Assembly (NCBI RefSeq): GCF_964204645.1
Contig: NC_134030.1
Location: 124,001 to 188,000, forward strand
Reading direction: 5' to 3'
Source: Tubulanus polymorphus
Lineage: Eukaryota; Nemertea; Palaeonemertea; Tubulaniformes; Tubulanidae
Length of the DNA: 64,000 bases
Both the position numbers and the translations under genes were made by a program. A model generated the notes under the pieces. That model did not search any database, was not told the origin of the DNA, and saw only the letters and a list, made by a program, of their open reading frames with translations. The stretch's first letter is position 1, and every line of letters begins with the position of its first letter. Of this stretch, positions 1 through 9,930 are shown one piece after another.

Positions 1-941
1 TCATTAGTCCATCGAGTGGTATCCCCTCATTGAACGAAGTCCCCCTGAATGAAAAGAGGGTGATTGGTCTAATTGAAAGGCTTACCCGAACCGTACAGGA
101 CCTGTAGCTTGTTGTAATTCTATTACATCTTGATTTATCAGTATTTCATGCGCGTCCTCTGATAGTGTCTGCTCTTGCTAATAATAGCAACAAAAATATA
201 TATATATATATATATACCGCTAGCGAGCGATCAATAATATTGATTATTGTGGTAGTGTGTCAGGGTACGGGTAGGTGGCGCATGCTGCTATAATCTCTTA
301 AACTAACACCGGGTATAAATGTAGATGTTCTGGTGTTTTCTATATTGTTAGAACACACATAAAAAACGTGATTTATATTTTACTCCAGGATTATTGTTTA
401 TAGTGCGTAAAGAAATGAATTATAAAATTAATTGAATTTTAATAATCAGAAAAAAATGTCAACCACCGAAAAAAACGAAGCACAATTTAAAACAATCATT
501 CACTCCCTCCCCTCCTCCTCCTGACCCCCTCCCTCATAACACTCCTTCCTCCCTTCTGACACTCCCTCCTGACACTCCCTCCTCCCTCAATATATCAGTG
601 TGATACTTATACACAGGCAGGTGGGGCGCCATCTACAGTCGATGTTTATAATTAATTTGCTCCTCACCCGAGACGTAACGCTTGTCCACCGGCGCGTAAA
701 CCTTCCTCGCCTAGCAACCCGACATTCTCTTCAGTCATTGTTGGATCGTGCATTGCCTGATGATGTAATTCAGCCTAGTGTGAACAAACATGGCAACCCC
801 CGTTTATTAATCAACAATCTCTGTTATATATTTGACCCGTCCCTACAGCTTACTGTCTCACTGTGAGAGTCAGTGTCAGTGAGTGAGTGAGTGGTGCATT
901 TAAAAACACATGCAAAACATTATACAACAACTCACACTAAT

Positions 942-992
<51 letters not shown>

Positions 993-1337
993 ATATATCA
1001 GTTTGAAATACCAGATATGGCAGTTTGAGATATCAGTTCAAAATATCAGATATATCAGTTTTGTAGACATGTATTGGATACGTATTGCACTTAGAAATAT
1101 CAGATATATTCGTTATAAATATCAAATGGACACTGAAGATGTCTATTAGTTCATTAGCTAGCATTAAGTGTTAAACAACTTCAGGTTTAAATCAAGTCCC
1201 AAGTTTTTTTGGTGCATGAGAAAACAGTCACTAAATAAAGCAAGAAATGGTTAAAAGACATGAATATGTACAAAGCAGATACAAATATTAATATATATAT
1301 ATATAAATACATAAGCAATGAACCAAATAAACCATCA
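1..1337. other. Non-coding stretch at left edge, no gene seen
   Basis: I see no supported gene here. The stretch holds two short TA microsatellites (about 197-216 and 945-989), a C/T-rich run (about 495-595) and otherwise AT-rich unique sequence. It lies inside or beyond an intron of the V-ATPase subunit a gene, whose next exon should be to the left. An 88-codon open frame at 600-866 has no splice context or recognisable domain. Confidence 0.5.
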
Positions 1338-1429
1338 CGATCCAGTTACACACTGTTCCGAATTACGAATTAACTCATTAAAAATGAAGAGTTAACTCTT
1401 TAAACTCTTTTAACTGTGGAACTGGAACC
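1338..1429. mobile_element. Short inverted-repeat (MITE-like) element
   Basis: The left end reads GATCCAGTTACACACTGTT and the right end AACTGTGGAACTGGAACC, which are imperfect inverted repeats of each other. The interior is also partly palindromic (GAATTAACTC against GAGTTAACTC). The same ends flank ~140-bp elements at 20589, 24638, 29150, 35417 and 40000, so this looks like one family of non-autonomous DNA elements. No clear target duplication was found. Confidence 0.45.
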
Positions 1430-1621
1430 TGAGAAATAAACCACTAATATAAATATTATACAAATTATCATAATTCAATTGATTTTATTTAAATTTGTTA
1501 TAATTAAAGGTTATAGATGTTACAAACCTTTAGAAACAGAGTTTAGAGAATTCAGTGAAATATAAAATAGAAACACCAGAACATTGACAACTAAGAGGCT
1601 GATAATGGATTATCAATAAGC

Positions 1622-2092
1622 TACTGAGGGATTATCCGTGTATCGATGACAGGATTATCCGTGTATTGATGACAGGATTATCCGTGTATCCATGACAGGA
1701 TTATCCATGTATCGATGACAGGATTATCCATGTATCGATGACAGGATTATCCGTGTATCGATGATAGGATTATCCATGTATCGATGACAGGATTATCCAT
1801 GTAACGATGACAGGATTATCCATGTATCGATGACAGGATTATCCGTGTATCGATGACAGGATTATCCGTGTATCGATGACAGGATTATCCGTGTATCGAT
1901 GACAGAATTATCCATGTATCGATGACAGAATTATCCGTGTATCGATGACAGGATTATCCGTGTGTCCATGACAGGATTATCCATGTATCGATGACAGGAT
2001 TATCCGTGTATCCATGACAGGATTATCCGTGTGTCCATGACAGGATTATCCGTGTATCCATGACAGGATTATCCACGTATCCATGACAGGAT
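1622..2092. repeat. 23-bp minisatellite, about 20 copies
   Basis: Tandem copies of a unit around GGATTATCCGTGTATCGATG plus ACA. Variants CCGTG/CCATG and ATCGAT/ATCCAT are mixed through the array. It lies left of the last V-ATPase exon seen, presumably in an intron of that gene. Confidence 0.9.
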
Positions 2093-2435
2093 GATAGTCT
2101 GTGATAAACACATGGTTGATTTCTATGTGAGTGATGCACAAATTATAGCAGACAAAACAACAATGAGAGCGAGATTAGTGAATACAGGTGCATAGTAACC
2201 CCCGGTAACAGAGCGCAGTAACCCCCGGTAACAGATGGATGGAGGTTGCCATTAGTGTTTACACAACAATCTTCATTTCATTCGATCAATATAAAACTGG
2301 TCAATTATCATCAATAACTGGTCAATAATCATCAATAACTGGTCAATTAATCATAATAATAAATATATAATGAATTATTATTCAGGTATTGTTAAATAGT
2401 TTAAGATAACGCGATGCCCCCTAGTGGCTGCTCAC
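2093..2435. other. Intronic sequence, no gene seen
   Basis: AT-rich unique sequence between the minisatellite and the V-ATPase exon ending at 2436. It contains a small duplicated motif (AGTAACCCCCGGTAACAGA, about 2186-2234) and a triple TCAATAACTGGTCAAT motif (about 2295-2345). A CTCF-like GCCCCCTAGTGGC lies next to the exon at about 2416. Confidence 0.5.
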
Positions 2436-3591
2436 CTCATCGAAGAACGACTGCGTTTTACGAAGGATGTGTTTGAGTTCGGTTAATTCTAGGAAATTAC
2501 GTTTTAAAGCTTCAGCGTTCGAATTTACTTCCTTCATCTCGTTCTCTAACTTCTCAAACGTTGCCTGAAATAGTCACCAGATGGAGCTAGTTATTCACAC
2601 TCTCTGAGAGAGGTAACAGGAGGTTGTGTAAGGAGGTAAAACCGACCTCTAAATCGATCATCTCTCTTGGAGCCGGAGCATCCGGATTATCACCAGTATC
2701 TAACATTGGAATTTCATCTTTTTTGATTTCCTTCTCCAAAAATCCTGCAAATTAAACACACAATAAAACAATGTCTCACAGTGTATTACAATGTACTGAA
2801 TTGTGTTACACTGAAATACATTGTATTACAGTGTATCAAAGTGTAATACACTATAGTACACTGTATCATACTGTATTACAATGTAGTTAAGTGTTTTACA
2901 CCGTACAACAATGTAACACAGCGTATTACAGCGTATTACAATGTAATGCAGTGTATTACAGTGTACTACAATATATTACAAACCGTGCAATACACCGCAC
3001 CATAGCATATACCACTGCATTACAGTGTGATACAGTCCGCTACAGTGTGTTACACTGTAATACAGTGTAATAAAGTCCACAACCGTGTAATACAGTGTAA
3101 TACAGTGTAATACAGTCCACAACAGTGTAATACAGTCCACTACAGTGTAATACAGTGTAATACAGCGTAATAAAGTCCACTACAGTGTAATACAGTGTAA
3201 TACAGTCCACAACAGTGTAATACAGTCCACTACAGTGTAATACAGCGTAATAAAGTCCACTACACTGTAAAACAGCGTAATGCAGTCCACTTCAGTGTAA
3301 TACAGTGTAATAACTTACTAAGTTTTCGTTCCATTTCGTCACATCTTCGAACTTCATTGACAAATTTACGTTGAAACGCGTTGACGTCAGGATTCAACTG
3401 AAATCATACACACAATCATTACACGTCAAACCCTGCGAGGGAGACACACATACAGCGGCGCCATCTATACTTACATCACGGAACTGAACAAGACCTAATT
3501 CACCTAGTTCCGATACACAAGCGTAGGCTGCTTCTGATTGGAGGAAAAGTTGACATAAAGTCATCTCTTCGCTACGGAATAATGAACCCAT
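2436..3591 (-). CDS. ATP6V0A: V-type proton ATPase V0 subunit a, N-terminal exons (partial)
   Basis: This is the large membrane subunit of the V0 sector, which forms the two proton half-channels and whose cytosolic N-terminal domain contacts the V1 stators. Four exons are visible on the minus strand: 3591-3475 (exon begins at 3609 after a TATATTTCAG acceptor), 3397-3319, 2744-2647 and 2564-2436. Phases join cleanly (0, 1, 0) to give the first 141 residues. They start [20 protein letters not shown] and run through [38 protein letters not shown] and NFLELTEL, following the order of animal subunit a isoforms. These belong to the soluble domain; the membrane domain lies off the left edge. The start is the ATG of the family-typical MG-LFRSEEM, 18 nt into its exon, so a 5' UTR exon exists upstream. 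The isoform cannot be decided. Confidence 0.96.
2763..3312. repeat. Degenerate 10-bp repeat in V-ATPase intron
   Basis: About 55 imperfect copies of a unit close to TACAGTGTAA, with regular TACAGTCCAC variants. The array becomes more regular toward 3050-3310. It fills the intron between the exons at 2744 and 3319. Confidence 0.85.
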
Positions 3592-3609
3592 CTTTCTACT
3601 TCCTCCCGT

Positions 3610-4311
3610 CTGAAATATAATTACAAGTGTTTATCTTATTGATTATAGAGGGCGCAACTGAGGGGAAGGGGTTTTTCATGACGCTTGACCCTAGTCTGTG
3701 AGATTCTAGTTAAATAGTAGTAAAAATTCTAGTGAAATTCAGCTAAAAGGCTATTAAAATTTTAGTGAATTCCAGTGAAATTATAGTTAAATTCTAGTGA
3801 AATTCTAGTGAAATTTTAGTTAAATTCTAGTGAAATTCTAGTGAAATTTTAGTGCGTCTGTTCTAACTTTTCTCCTACAAAAAAAACCTCTAAAATGTAA
3901 TCGTGAAATTCATTGAATGTTGGGACGTGATCAATAATACAGCAGCAGACGGTTGCCGCTGACGACCGGGTCGATACAGTATATGGTAGCTATTGATGCC
4001 GATTATATAGTTACCATGGTTACCTCTATAATAGAGTTAATTACGTCTACCACCAACAATACAATAAAAATCAATAGAATACATTTCAATAACCACGACA
4101 ACAACGAACGCTCGGCACTCAGAGCGAGTACACGCTTTATAACGGTATCACAGAGCAGCACACCGGGCACGGGCACACGCACACCGGGCACGGGCACACC
4201 ACCAGGTAGATCACACGGGTATAGACAGGCACACACACACGGGCACAGGGATTTATCACAGCAGAATAACTTTTTAAACCCATGAACCAGATTTCAACCA
4301 TATTCAACCCA
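3610..4311. other. 5' intron of V-ATPase gene; 11-bp degenerate repeat
   Basis: Intron upstream of the start-codon exon. Positions about 3703-3855 hold 10-15 degenerate copies of TTCTAGTGAAA/TTTTAGTTAAA. The rest is unique. A short direct repeat GCACACCGGGCACGGGC lies near 4157-4200. A CTCF-like TAGAGGGCGC is at about 3647. Confidence 0.6.
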
Positions 4312-4382
4312 CAGAAGCAGCCGCAGCAGCAGCAGCCGCAGCAGCAGCAGCAGCACCAGCAGTAGCAGCAGCAGCAGCAGCC

Positions 4383-4433
<51 letters not shown>

Positions 4434-4825
4434 CCAGCAGCAGCACCAGCAGCAGCAGCAGCTACAGCAGCACCAGCCGCAGCAGCAGCAGCAGCAGCCG
4501 CAGCAGCAGCACCAGCAGTAGCAGTAGCAGCAGCCGCAGCAGCAGCAGCCGCAGCAGCAGCAGCAGCAGCAGTAGCAGCAGCCGCAGCAGCAGCCGCAGC
4601 AGCAGCAGCAGCACCAGCAGTAGCAGCAGCCGCAGCAACAGCAACAGCAGCAGCAGCAGCAGCAGCTGCAGCAGCACCAGCCGCAGCAGCAGCAGCAGCA
4701 GCCGCAGCAGCAGCACCAGCAGTAGCAGCAGCACCAGCCGCAGCAGTAGCAGCAGCAGCAGCCGCAGCAGCAGCAGCAGCACCAGCAGCAGCAGCCGCAG
4801 CAGCACCAGCAGCAGCAGCCGCCAA
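4312..4825. repeat. ~510-bp imperfect CAG/CCG trinucleotide tract
   Basis: Almost pure CAG triplets on the plus strand with interspersed CCG, CAC, TAG and CTA triplets. It lies in the first intron of the V-ATPase gene, which is read from the minus strand, so the transcript would carry CUG-rich sequence. The long Ala/Cys/Leu open frames here come from the triplet period and are not genes. A second short CAG tract sits at 5095-5146. Confidence 0.95.
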
Positions 4826-5510
4826 AAGTAATAGACCACAGCTGCACAAACTACCGATCCAGAATATAGAGATTATAGTGAAACAAGCAAAAAACAGAGG
4901 CATCAATTGGTGTAAATGAAAAGAATATGATTAAAGTTACCCCTGGCAAGTGAATATCAGAGTGAACCCTGACCCCTATTAAAGCGACCCCTTTAGGCGG
5001 CAAAGAGAACTAGGGAACCATTCAACATTATTTGTGATAAGAAAAAAATAGTGAACAAAGCAATGATTGAATTATACAAAGCGTAGCCAGCACCAGAAGC
5101 AGCAGCAGCTGCAGCAGCAGCAGCAGCAGCAGCAGCAGCTGCAGCACATGCCAATTGGACATGTCCTCGACACTCACATACCAGGGTTTGCGTTACCAGC
5201 TGATGCTGCCACCTGGGTGGGTGAGGATACCAAAAAACATGATCCAATTGACCCTCACATACCAGGGGCAGAAACAAACCGACAACGCATAAAGTAGCCC
5301 CTGGGTAGTGAGTTATAACTTGTAAACGTAAATAATGAAATGTGAAAGATATATTTGAAATAAAATTCACTACTCGTAATAAATCCCTGGATGGAGAGAA
5401 AACAGACCGATGGACATATTCAACTGGCAACTTTAAAAATCATATTATAATAATTATCAGAATAATAATCCAATACATTAATAATTAATTTAAATAATTA
5501 TATATAATGA
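4826..5510. other. V-ATPase upstream intron, short CAG tract
   Basis: AT-rich sequence with a CAG/CTG tract at about 5095-5146 (around 15 triplets). Two related blocks share CTCACATACCAGGG (about 5173 and 5253). No gene is visible. Confidence 0.5.
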
Positions 5511-5516
5511 ACTTAC

Positions 5517-5543
5517 ATCGAGAATATGAACGGAATAATCCAT
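5517..5543 (-). CDS. Possible alternative first coding exon of V-ATPase subunit a
   Basis: On the minus strand an ATG at 5543-5541 opens nine codons (MDYSVHILD) that end exactly at a consensus donor GTAAGT (5516-5511). Splicing to the acceptor before 3609 keeps frame: the six codons ahead of the usual start read TGGSRK, so the product would be the normal protein with 15 extra residues. This may be a 5' UTR exon with a chance ATG. The usual start at 3591 is the family start. Confidence 0.3.
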
Positions 5544-5859
5544 GATTTTTGTTTATTGAATTCTGTAGTTAAACATTTATTATATATATATATATACAAT
5601 TAATCATAACAACATAATACACGCATTCACACATAGACGGCGCCACCGACCATGTACAGAGTGACACAGGGGGCGCCACTGTATAAAGGGAAAGATTTTC
5701 ACACCTTCTAACGAGGAACGATGATGATGATGATGATGAATTCTCGACGGAGTAGTACAGGTAGGTGATACTAGGGGGCGTTAGGTTACAAAGCAAATAT
5801 TGAAGCAAATATGACGAGATTTAAATATAAACAGCTGAGAAAATAAATACAACATTGAC

Positions 5860-6110
5860 AGAGACGGGGGAGAAGGGGAGAGGGAGAAGGGGGGACAGGC
5901 TGTCACTCCTCTATTAGGTATCTGTGTAGATAGCTATCACCCATCTATTACTGTATTTAGACAGAGGGGGAAGGGAAGAGGGGGAAGGGGAGAGGTGAAG
6001 GGAAGAGGGGTGACAGGCTATCACTCCTCTATCAGGTATCTGCCTAGATAGCTATCACTCCTCTGTTAGGTATCTACATAGATACCTATCACCCCTCCTG
6101 CCTGAAACAG
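5860..6110. repeat. G-rich repeat block with AGATAGCTATCAC motif
   Basis: Three irregular copies of a block made of GGGGAAGGGGAGAGG-type sequence followed by CACTCCTCTATTAGGTATCT and AGATAGCTATCAC. It is in the intergenic or 5' intron region of the V-ATPase gene. The following 6180-6345 stretch is C/T-rich. Confidence 0.7.
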
Positions 6111-6780
6111 CTGTGACTTTTATTTATAAAATCAATATCAACAATTTGAACATCTGTTACAAATACTAGCATGCCAGAGCAAGTGTCACCAGACACACCC
6201 TCTTCCTATCTCTCCCCTCTCCCTTTCTAATCTCCCTCTCTATTTCTCCGTTTCTTTGAACCCCTCCCTTTTCTTGACTCGCTCTTTCCCGCTCCCCCTC
6301 TCTCTCCCCTCCTCGTCTTTCTCTGCCCTCTCTCCCTCGACCTTCCTCCGCCGGGACAGATTTAAATGAAGCTGTGTTTCATATATCTTTATCCGGTTCC
6401 AGCGTCTGTTTAAACAGATGATTCTATTAGCGAGCAAGGGGAGGGTCGGGGTTAGCGAAACTAACATGATTCACTGATCCACGAGTGAGTGAGGGGGAGG
6501 GGAGAGCTACAGACTCTCACAATACGACGGTCGACAACCAGAAACTAGTGAGCTGATGAGGAGCAGTGATTCTCTGACACCAACTGACAGTGACAGTAGT
6601 CAGTGTCTCCTGTCAGTGACAGTGTCATCACCAGCGCTAAAAACATCATTCTCTTCATCTCAACAATTTCATGCACATTTCATTCAATTATTTCGCTATT
6701 CTATGAATCAATTCTTACCGCTTAACGTCTCTAAAATTGGTCTCTTTTCTCTTGTTTCGGGGTTTGGTCTATCTTCTTTT

Positions 6781-6853
6781 ACTTCCGGGTTCTTGTCATT
6801 ACAAAATGGCGGCGATTGATGTCAGTCACATGACTGATTATCGGTCACATGAC
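6781..6853. promoter_or_regulatory. Promoter-like block: ETS, YY1 and two GTCACATGAC E-boxes
   Basis: Seen: ACTTCCGG (ETS-type) at 6781-6788; AAAATGGCGGC (YY1-type) near 6803-6813; two copies of GTCACATGAC at 6825-6834 and 6844-6853. Known: MiT/TFE factors bind CLEAR (GTCACGTGAC) and M-box (TCACATGA) elements, and V-ATPase genes are classic targets in vertebrates. The block lies between the minus-strand V-ATPase gene and the plus-strand membrane-protein gene, so it may be bidirectional. The transcription start site is not visible. Confidence 0.5.
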
Positions 6854-7018
6854 CCGCATGAATTACTCACACAAATTGAGAACTAGAAACTGAATTGACG
6901 ATAATCAGGCGGGCTGTCACGCGCCGGGCGGGCTGTCGCACGTGCCTGGTTTGTCAATTGTCACAGATTTGACGACCGTCTTCGAAAAGAAATTTCATTC
7001 GAGCGGAATAGTTATAAC

Positions 7019-7091
7019 GGGGGGCTAGCTCAGATGGTAGAGCGCTCGCTTAGCATGCGAGAGGTACCGGGATCGATGCCCGGGTCCTCCA
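7019..7091 (+). tRNA. tRNA-Ala (AGC)
   Basis: A 73-nt cloverleaf: acceptor GGGGGGC pairs with GTCCTCC, the D arm starts at AGCTCAGATGG, the anticodon loop is TTAGCAT (AGC), the T arm is CCGGG/CCCGG, and the discriminator is A. The G3:U70 pair, the main alanine identity element, is present. A T-rich pol III terminator-like run follows (ATTTTATTTTTTC). No CCA is encoded, as expected for a nuclear gene. An identical copy lies at 55693-55765 on the minus strand. Confidence 0.97.
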
Positions 7092-7512
7092 AATTTTATT
7101 TTTTCTTGCCTGGACACTGAACCACTGTCTTGGACCAACGAGTCCAGCCCAGATTCTCTGCCGGAACAAATGTATTTTCATTCGATCATTTGGGATAGAA
7201 AACTAGCCCCCATCACCCCGCTGCAGGCGGGTGCCGGGGCCGTTGGCCCGATCAGCCAGAGTGAGGAGGGATTCGACTGGAGGCTGCGTCTCCGTTCGCA
7301 GACGAACTGCTTTCCTTCAGTTGTACGGTAACTGGTAAATGGTCCGGACCGGGCGCGTGTGTTTAGTGGTGGCCACGGCAGACACGATATATCAGCTGAT
7401 TATCAGCTGATTAATGACCTAATGAACCAGTAACGACTGTATTTACAGCAGCGGATCAGGTGTCCATGCAGTAGAACTAGTTATAATTAATACTGACTGA
7501 GACATTAAGACA
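7092..7512. other. GC-richer 5' flank of the small membrane-protein gene
   Basis: No open frame was recognised. It includes a GC-rich block (about 7205-7260, CGCTGCAGGCGGGTGCCGGG) and a doubled TCAGCTGATTA motif (7391-7412). It probably contains the start site or 5' UTR of the gene whose ATG is at 7513. Confidence 0.4.
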
Positions 7513-9034
7513 ATGGATCCGGTTAACTGCGGCCGCGGGGTCGTGTTCAGTGTTTGGATGATACTGATGACTGTCACACGAACTGCTGTAGGACTCGGGT
7601 TCGACACCGGCCGTGCTAACAATGAAACATTCATCCCGGCGGTATCCGTTATCAGGGCAACAATTGTTAAAACTGAGGTGAGGTCCGGTTATCGATAGGG
7701 TGGGAAGGAGGAGGCCTGGGTTGGTTCTCGAGGGCGCCTAGGATCGAGAGAGAGAGAGTACTGGAGGAGGCACCCAAATATGAACTGAATATCTTGAAAG
7801 TTCATGACATGAGATCGTCGCACGGGGGAAGGAGTGGTGGGGGGGGGGGGGTGACTCTTTCACTATACATTGTCCAAATCAGCGGGACCATATCCTCAGT
7901 TCCCCAAAAACCCACCAGTTTTTTGCCCTATTATTGTTTGTTTCTTTAACTAAAACGCTTTAATTAAAACGGATTTAAAGATTACAGGAAAAAATGGAAC
8001 TGATTTGGTTTCGCTGATATAGGAATCGCAGTAGTATGTATAATTTGTTGATCTAATTAGATCGATAATAGATATCGACCCTGGATTGACCTATAATCAT
8101 TTAAAGACTATTTGCACAACAATTCTAGGATGTTGTAGGTCTCAGCACGAGGCAGTAACCAGATTGGAATAACGAATATATTCCAGCACAGTCTCGTGTG
8201 GCAACCGAGCAATAAATTATCAAATTTAGTAAAATAGTTTTGTTTAAATTGTTCAAGTTATCGAAATAAAACATTATAAAAGTTCACGATAGTGGGATTC
8301 TCTCCTCATTATAAAAGTTAGGCAAAAGTATCCATATACGCGTGTCGCGGATATCCTGACGAAAGCAACCTGACCCCAATTACCCTAACCCTAGGTCGTT
8401 CGTAAACCTAACCATAGAGGTCGCTGATAACCCTAACCCTAGCAAGACTCGAACTCGGCACCTCAAGCATGCCAGGCGAGCATGCTAACCACTAGACCAT
8501 AGACCAGTAGTGATTGACAAAATCGTGAGTTTGTCTGGTGAAGTGTAGTGACCAGTTATGGTTACGACTGGTTGGCAACCGTCTGACGGGGACCCACTAA
8601 AATTGACCTCCCTGCCCCAGACCCTATAGAACTGGAGGATTAGTTTAATCCAAACCGGGGCCTCCAAGTCTCAAGGCCAGAACTCAGCAAGAGGCTGAGG
8701 CTTTTTACTGGAGTCTACATCCAGCAGTGCGTCCTGCAAATTTTTTCGATGTCTTATTTTTGGCCGTGGAATTGGGAACATGGGACTCAAACTAACAGTT
8801 TATAACCGTGTATAATTTCAGTTGATGTCACGCCACCTATTATCGTGGGGAGGAAGTTTTGTAGTTCTAATGGTTGTCCTGTCAACAATTCTCATCATCT
8901 ATTGGCTGAAGAGGACGCAAAATCGTCATAGAAACCACGGCATTTCAACAATCGCAGCCGTTAACGACATGGATTATTATGATTACATCATGGCGCAAGA
9001 AAAAGAGAAAATCAGGAGAATGGAAACGATTTGA
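7513..9034 (+). CDS. Small single-pass membrane protein of unknown function (two exons)
   Basis: Exon 1 is 7513-7677 (donor GTGAGG) and exon 2 is 8822-9034 (acceptor TATAATTTCAG). Both joins are phase 0, giving 125 residues. The start has a good context (GACAATGG). The N-terminus holds a hydrophobic segment (VVFSVWMILMTVT, about 10-22) that could be a signal peptide. A short ectodomain follows with one N-glycosylation sequon (NNET, about 36-39). The membrane span is FVVLMVVLSTILIIYWL (about 67-83), then a basic stop-transfer KRTQNRHR and a ~40-residue tail with MDYYDYIMAQEKEK near the end. An AATAAA is at 9189-9194. The intron contains a SINE-like copy. I do not recognise a family; a type I receptor accessory or SMIM-like protein is possible. 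Further exons cannot be excluded. Confidence 0.65.
7838..7851. repeat. Poly-G run (one of several in the window)
   Basis: A homopolymer of about 11 G. Similar runs of about 9-18 G occur near 12370, 16479, 23550, 27073, 37916, 41946, 42186, 49148 and 56381. Confidence 0.8.
8385..8590 (-). mobile_element. tRNA-derived SINE-like element
   Basis: On the minus strand a tRNA-like head reads GGTCTATGGTCTAGTGGTTA (A box TCTAGTGGTTAGCATG) and then GAGTTCGAGTC (B box). It is followed by a body with TAGGGTTAGGGTTA blocks. A second copy at about 48400-48600 shares the head, the TTAGGG-like body and the 5' flank CAGTTTGTCTGGT, so this is a family and not a lone tRNA pseudogene. It sits in the intron of the small membrane-protein gene. 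Confidence 0.75.
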
Positions 9035-9516
9035 ATTGTGGATCGAAATTAGTGAGAAATGGATTCAGAATATTAGGAACCAAGCCACTCCGGATGCGAT
9101 GGTCTGCTCCAGGTCGGGGATGGGCTGCTCCACTGATTGAAATCGTGAAAGCGATCACCGAGAATGAAAAAATCAAAATAACCATTAAAATAAACACGGA
9201 AGTTTTGGACACTGGCAAGAACTTTATTTACTTTTTGAATTTATCATAGAAAAAACAAGGCATTTATTTCTACAAGAGAGACTTAAAAAATACGGCACAA
9301 GCAGACAATACAGGCTAGCATAGCAGACGCGTGACGTCACTGCTCGTCACAGCGGTTTACACACAGACTATACTAATAATAAATAACCCGCGTGAACTGT
9401 TGACGGACTAAATAAAAATAATAATAACTAAAAAAAAGAAGAAAACTGTCGTATTTAATACAAATGTATACAAGAGCACAGAGAAAAATCGATACAGCAC
9501 CTCATATTCATATATA
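9035..9516. other. 3' flank of small membrane-protein gene
   Basis: The 3' UTR runs to the AATAAA at 9189-9194. A minus-strand AATAAA (TTTATT at about 9263) could end a long SMUG1 3' UTR, which is unproven. A perfect CRE-like GTGACGTCAC is at about 9331. No further gene is seen. Confidence 0.4.
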
Positions 9517-9930
9517 CATCCTAACATGCCAGAGCCGCCTCTAGAGGTACCCTTTACTGTTCTAGGGTACTGTATAAACCCTAACATGCCAGAGCCGCCT
9601 CTAGAGGTACCCTTTACTGTTCTAGGGTACTGTATAAACCCTAACATGCCAGAGCCGCCTCTAGAGGTACCCTTTACTGTTTTAGGGTACTGTATAAACC
9701 CTAACATGCCAGAGCCGCCTCTAGAGGTACCCTTTACTGCCCTGGGGTACTGTATAAACCCTAACATGCCAGAGCCGCCTCTAGAGGTACCCTTTACTGT
9801 TCTAGGGTACTGTATAAACCCTAACATGCCAGAGCCGCCTCTAGAGGTACCCTTTACTGTTTTAGGGTACTGTATAAACCCTAACATGCCAGGGTCGCCT
9901 CTAGAGGTACCCTTTACTGCCCTGGGGTAC
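9517..9930. repeat. 60-bp tandem repeat, 7 near-identical copies
   Basis: The unit is exactly 60 bp, around CTAACATGCCAGAGCCGCCT then CTAGAGGTACCC. The copies differ at only a few sites (GTTCTAGGG, GTTTTAGGG, GCCCTGGGG). Because 60 is a multiple of three, both strands stay open through all copies (20-residue repeats on each). There is no signal peptide or processing site, so I do not call it coding. It may be in the SMUG1 3' UTR. Confidence 0.95.

Noticed and set aside
600-866. An 88-codon open frame
   Set aside because: No recognisable domain, no splice context and no repeat or conservation support.
1622-2092. Regular direct repeats that could resemble a CRISPR array
   Set aside because: The units are directly adjacent with no unique spacers and the genome is plainly animal.
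4137-4906. Long poly-Ala, poly-Cys and poly-Leu frames
   Set aside because: They come from the CAG/CTG tract read in three frames inside an intron.
8370-8450. CCCTAACCCTAA-like sequence as an interstitial telomere
   Set aside because: The same blocks occur in the same position in a second SINE-like copy (48.4 kb), so they are more likely part of the element.
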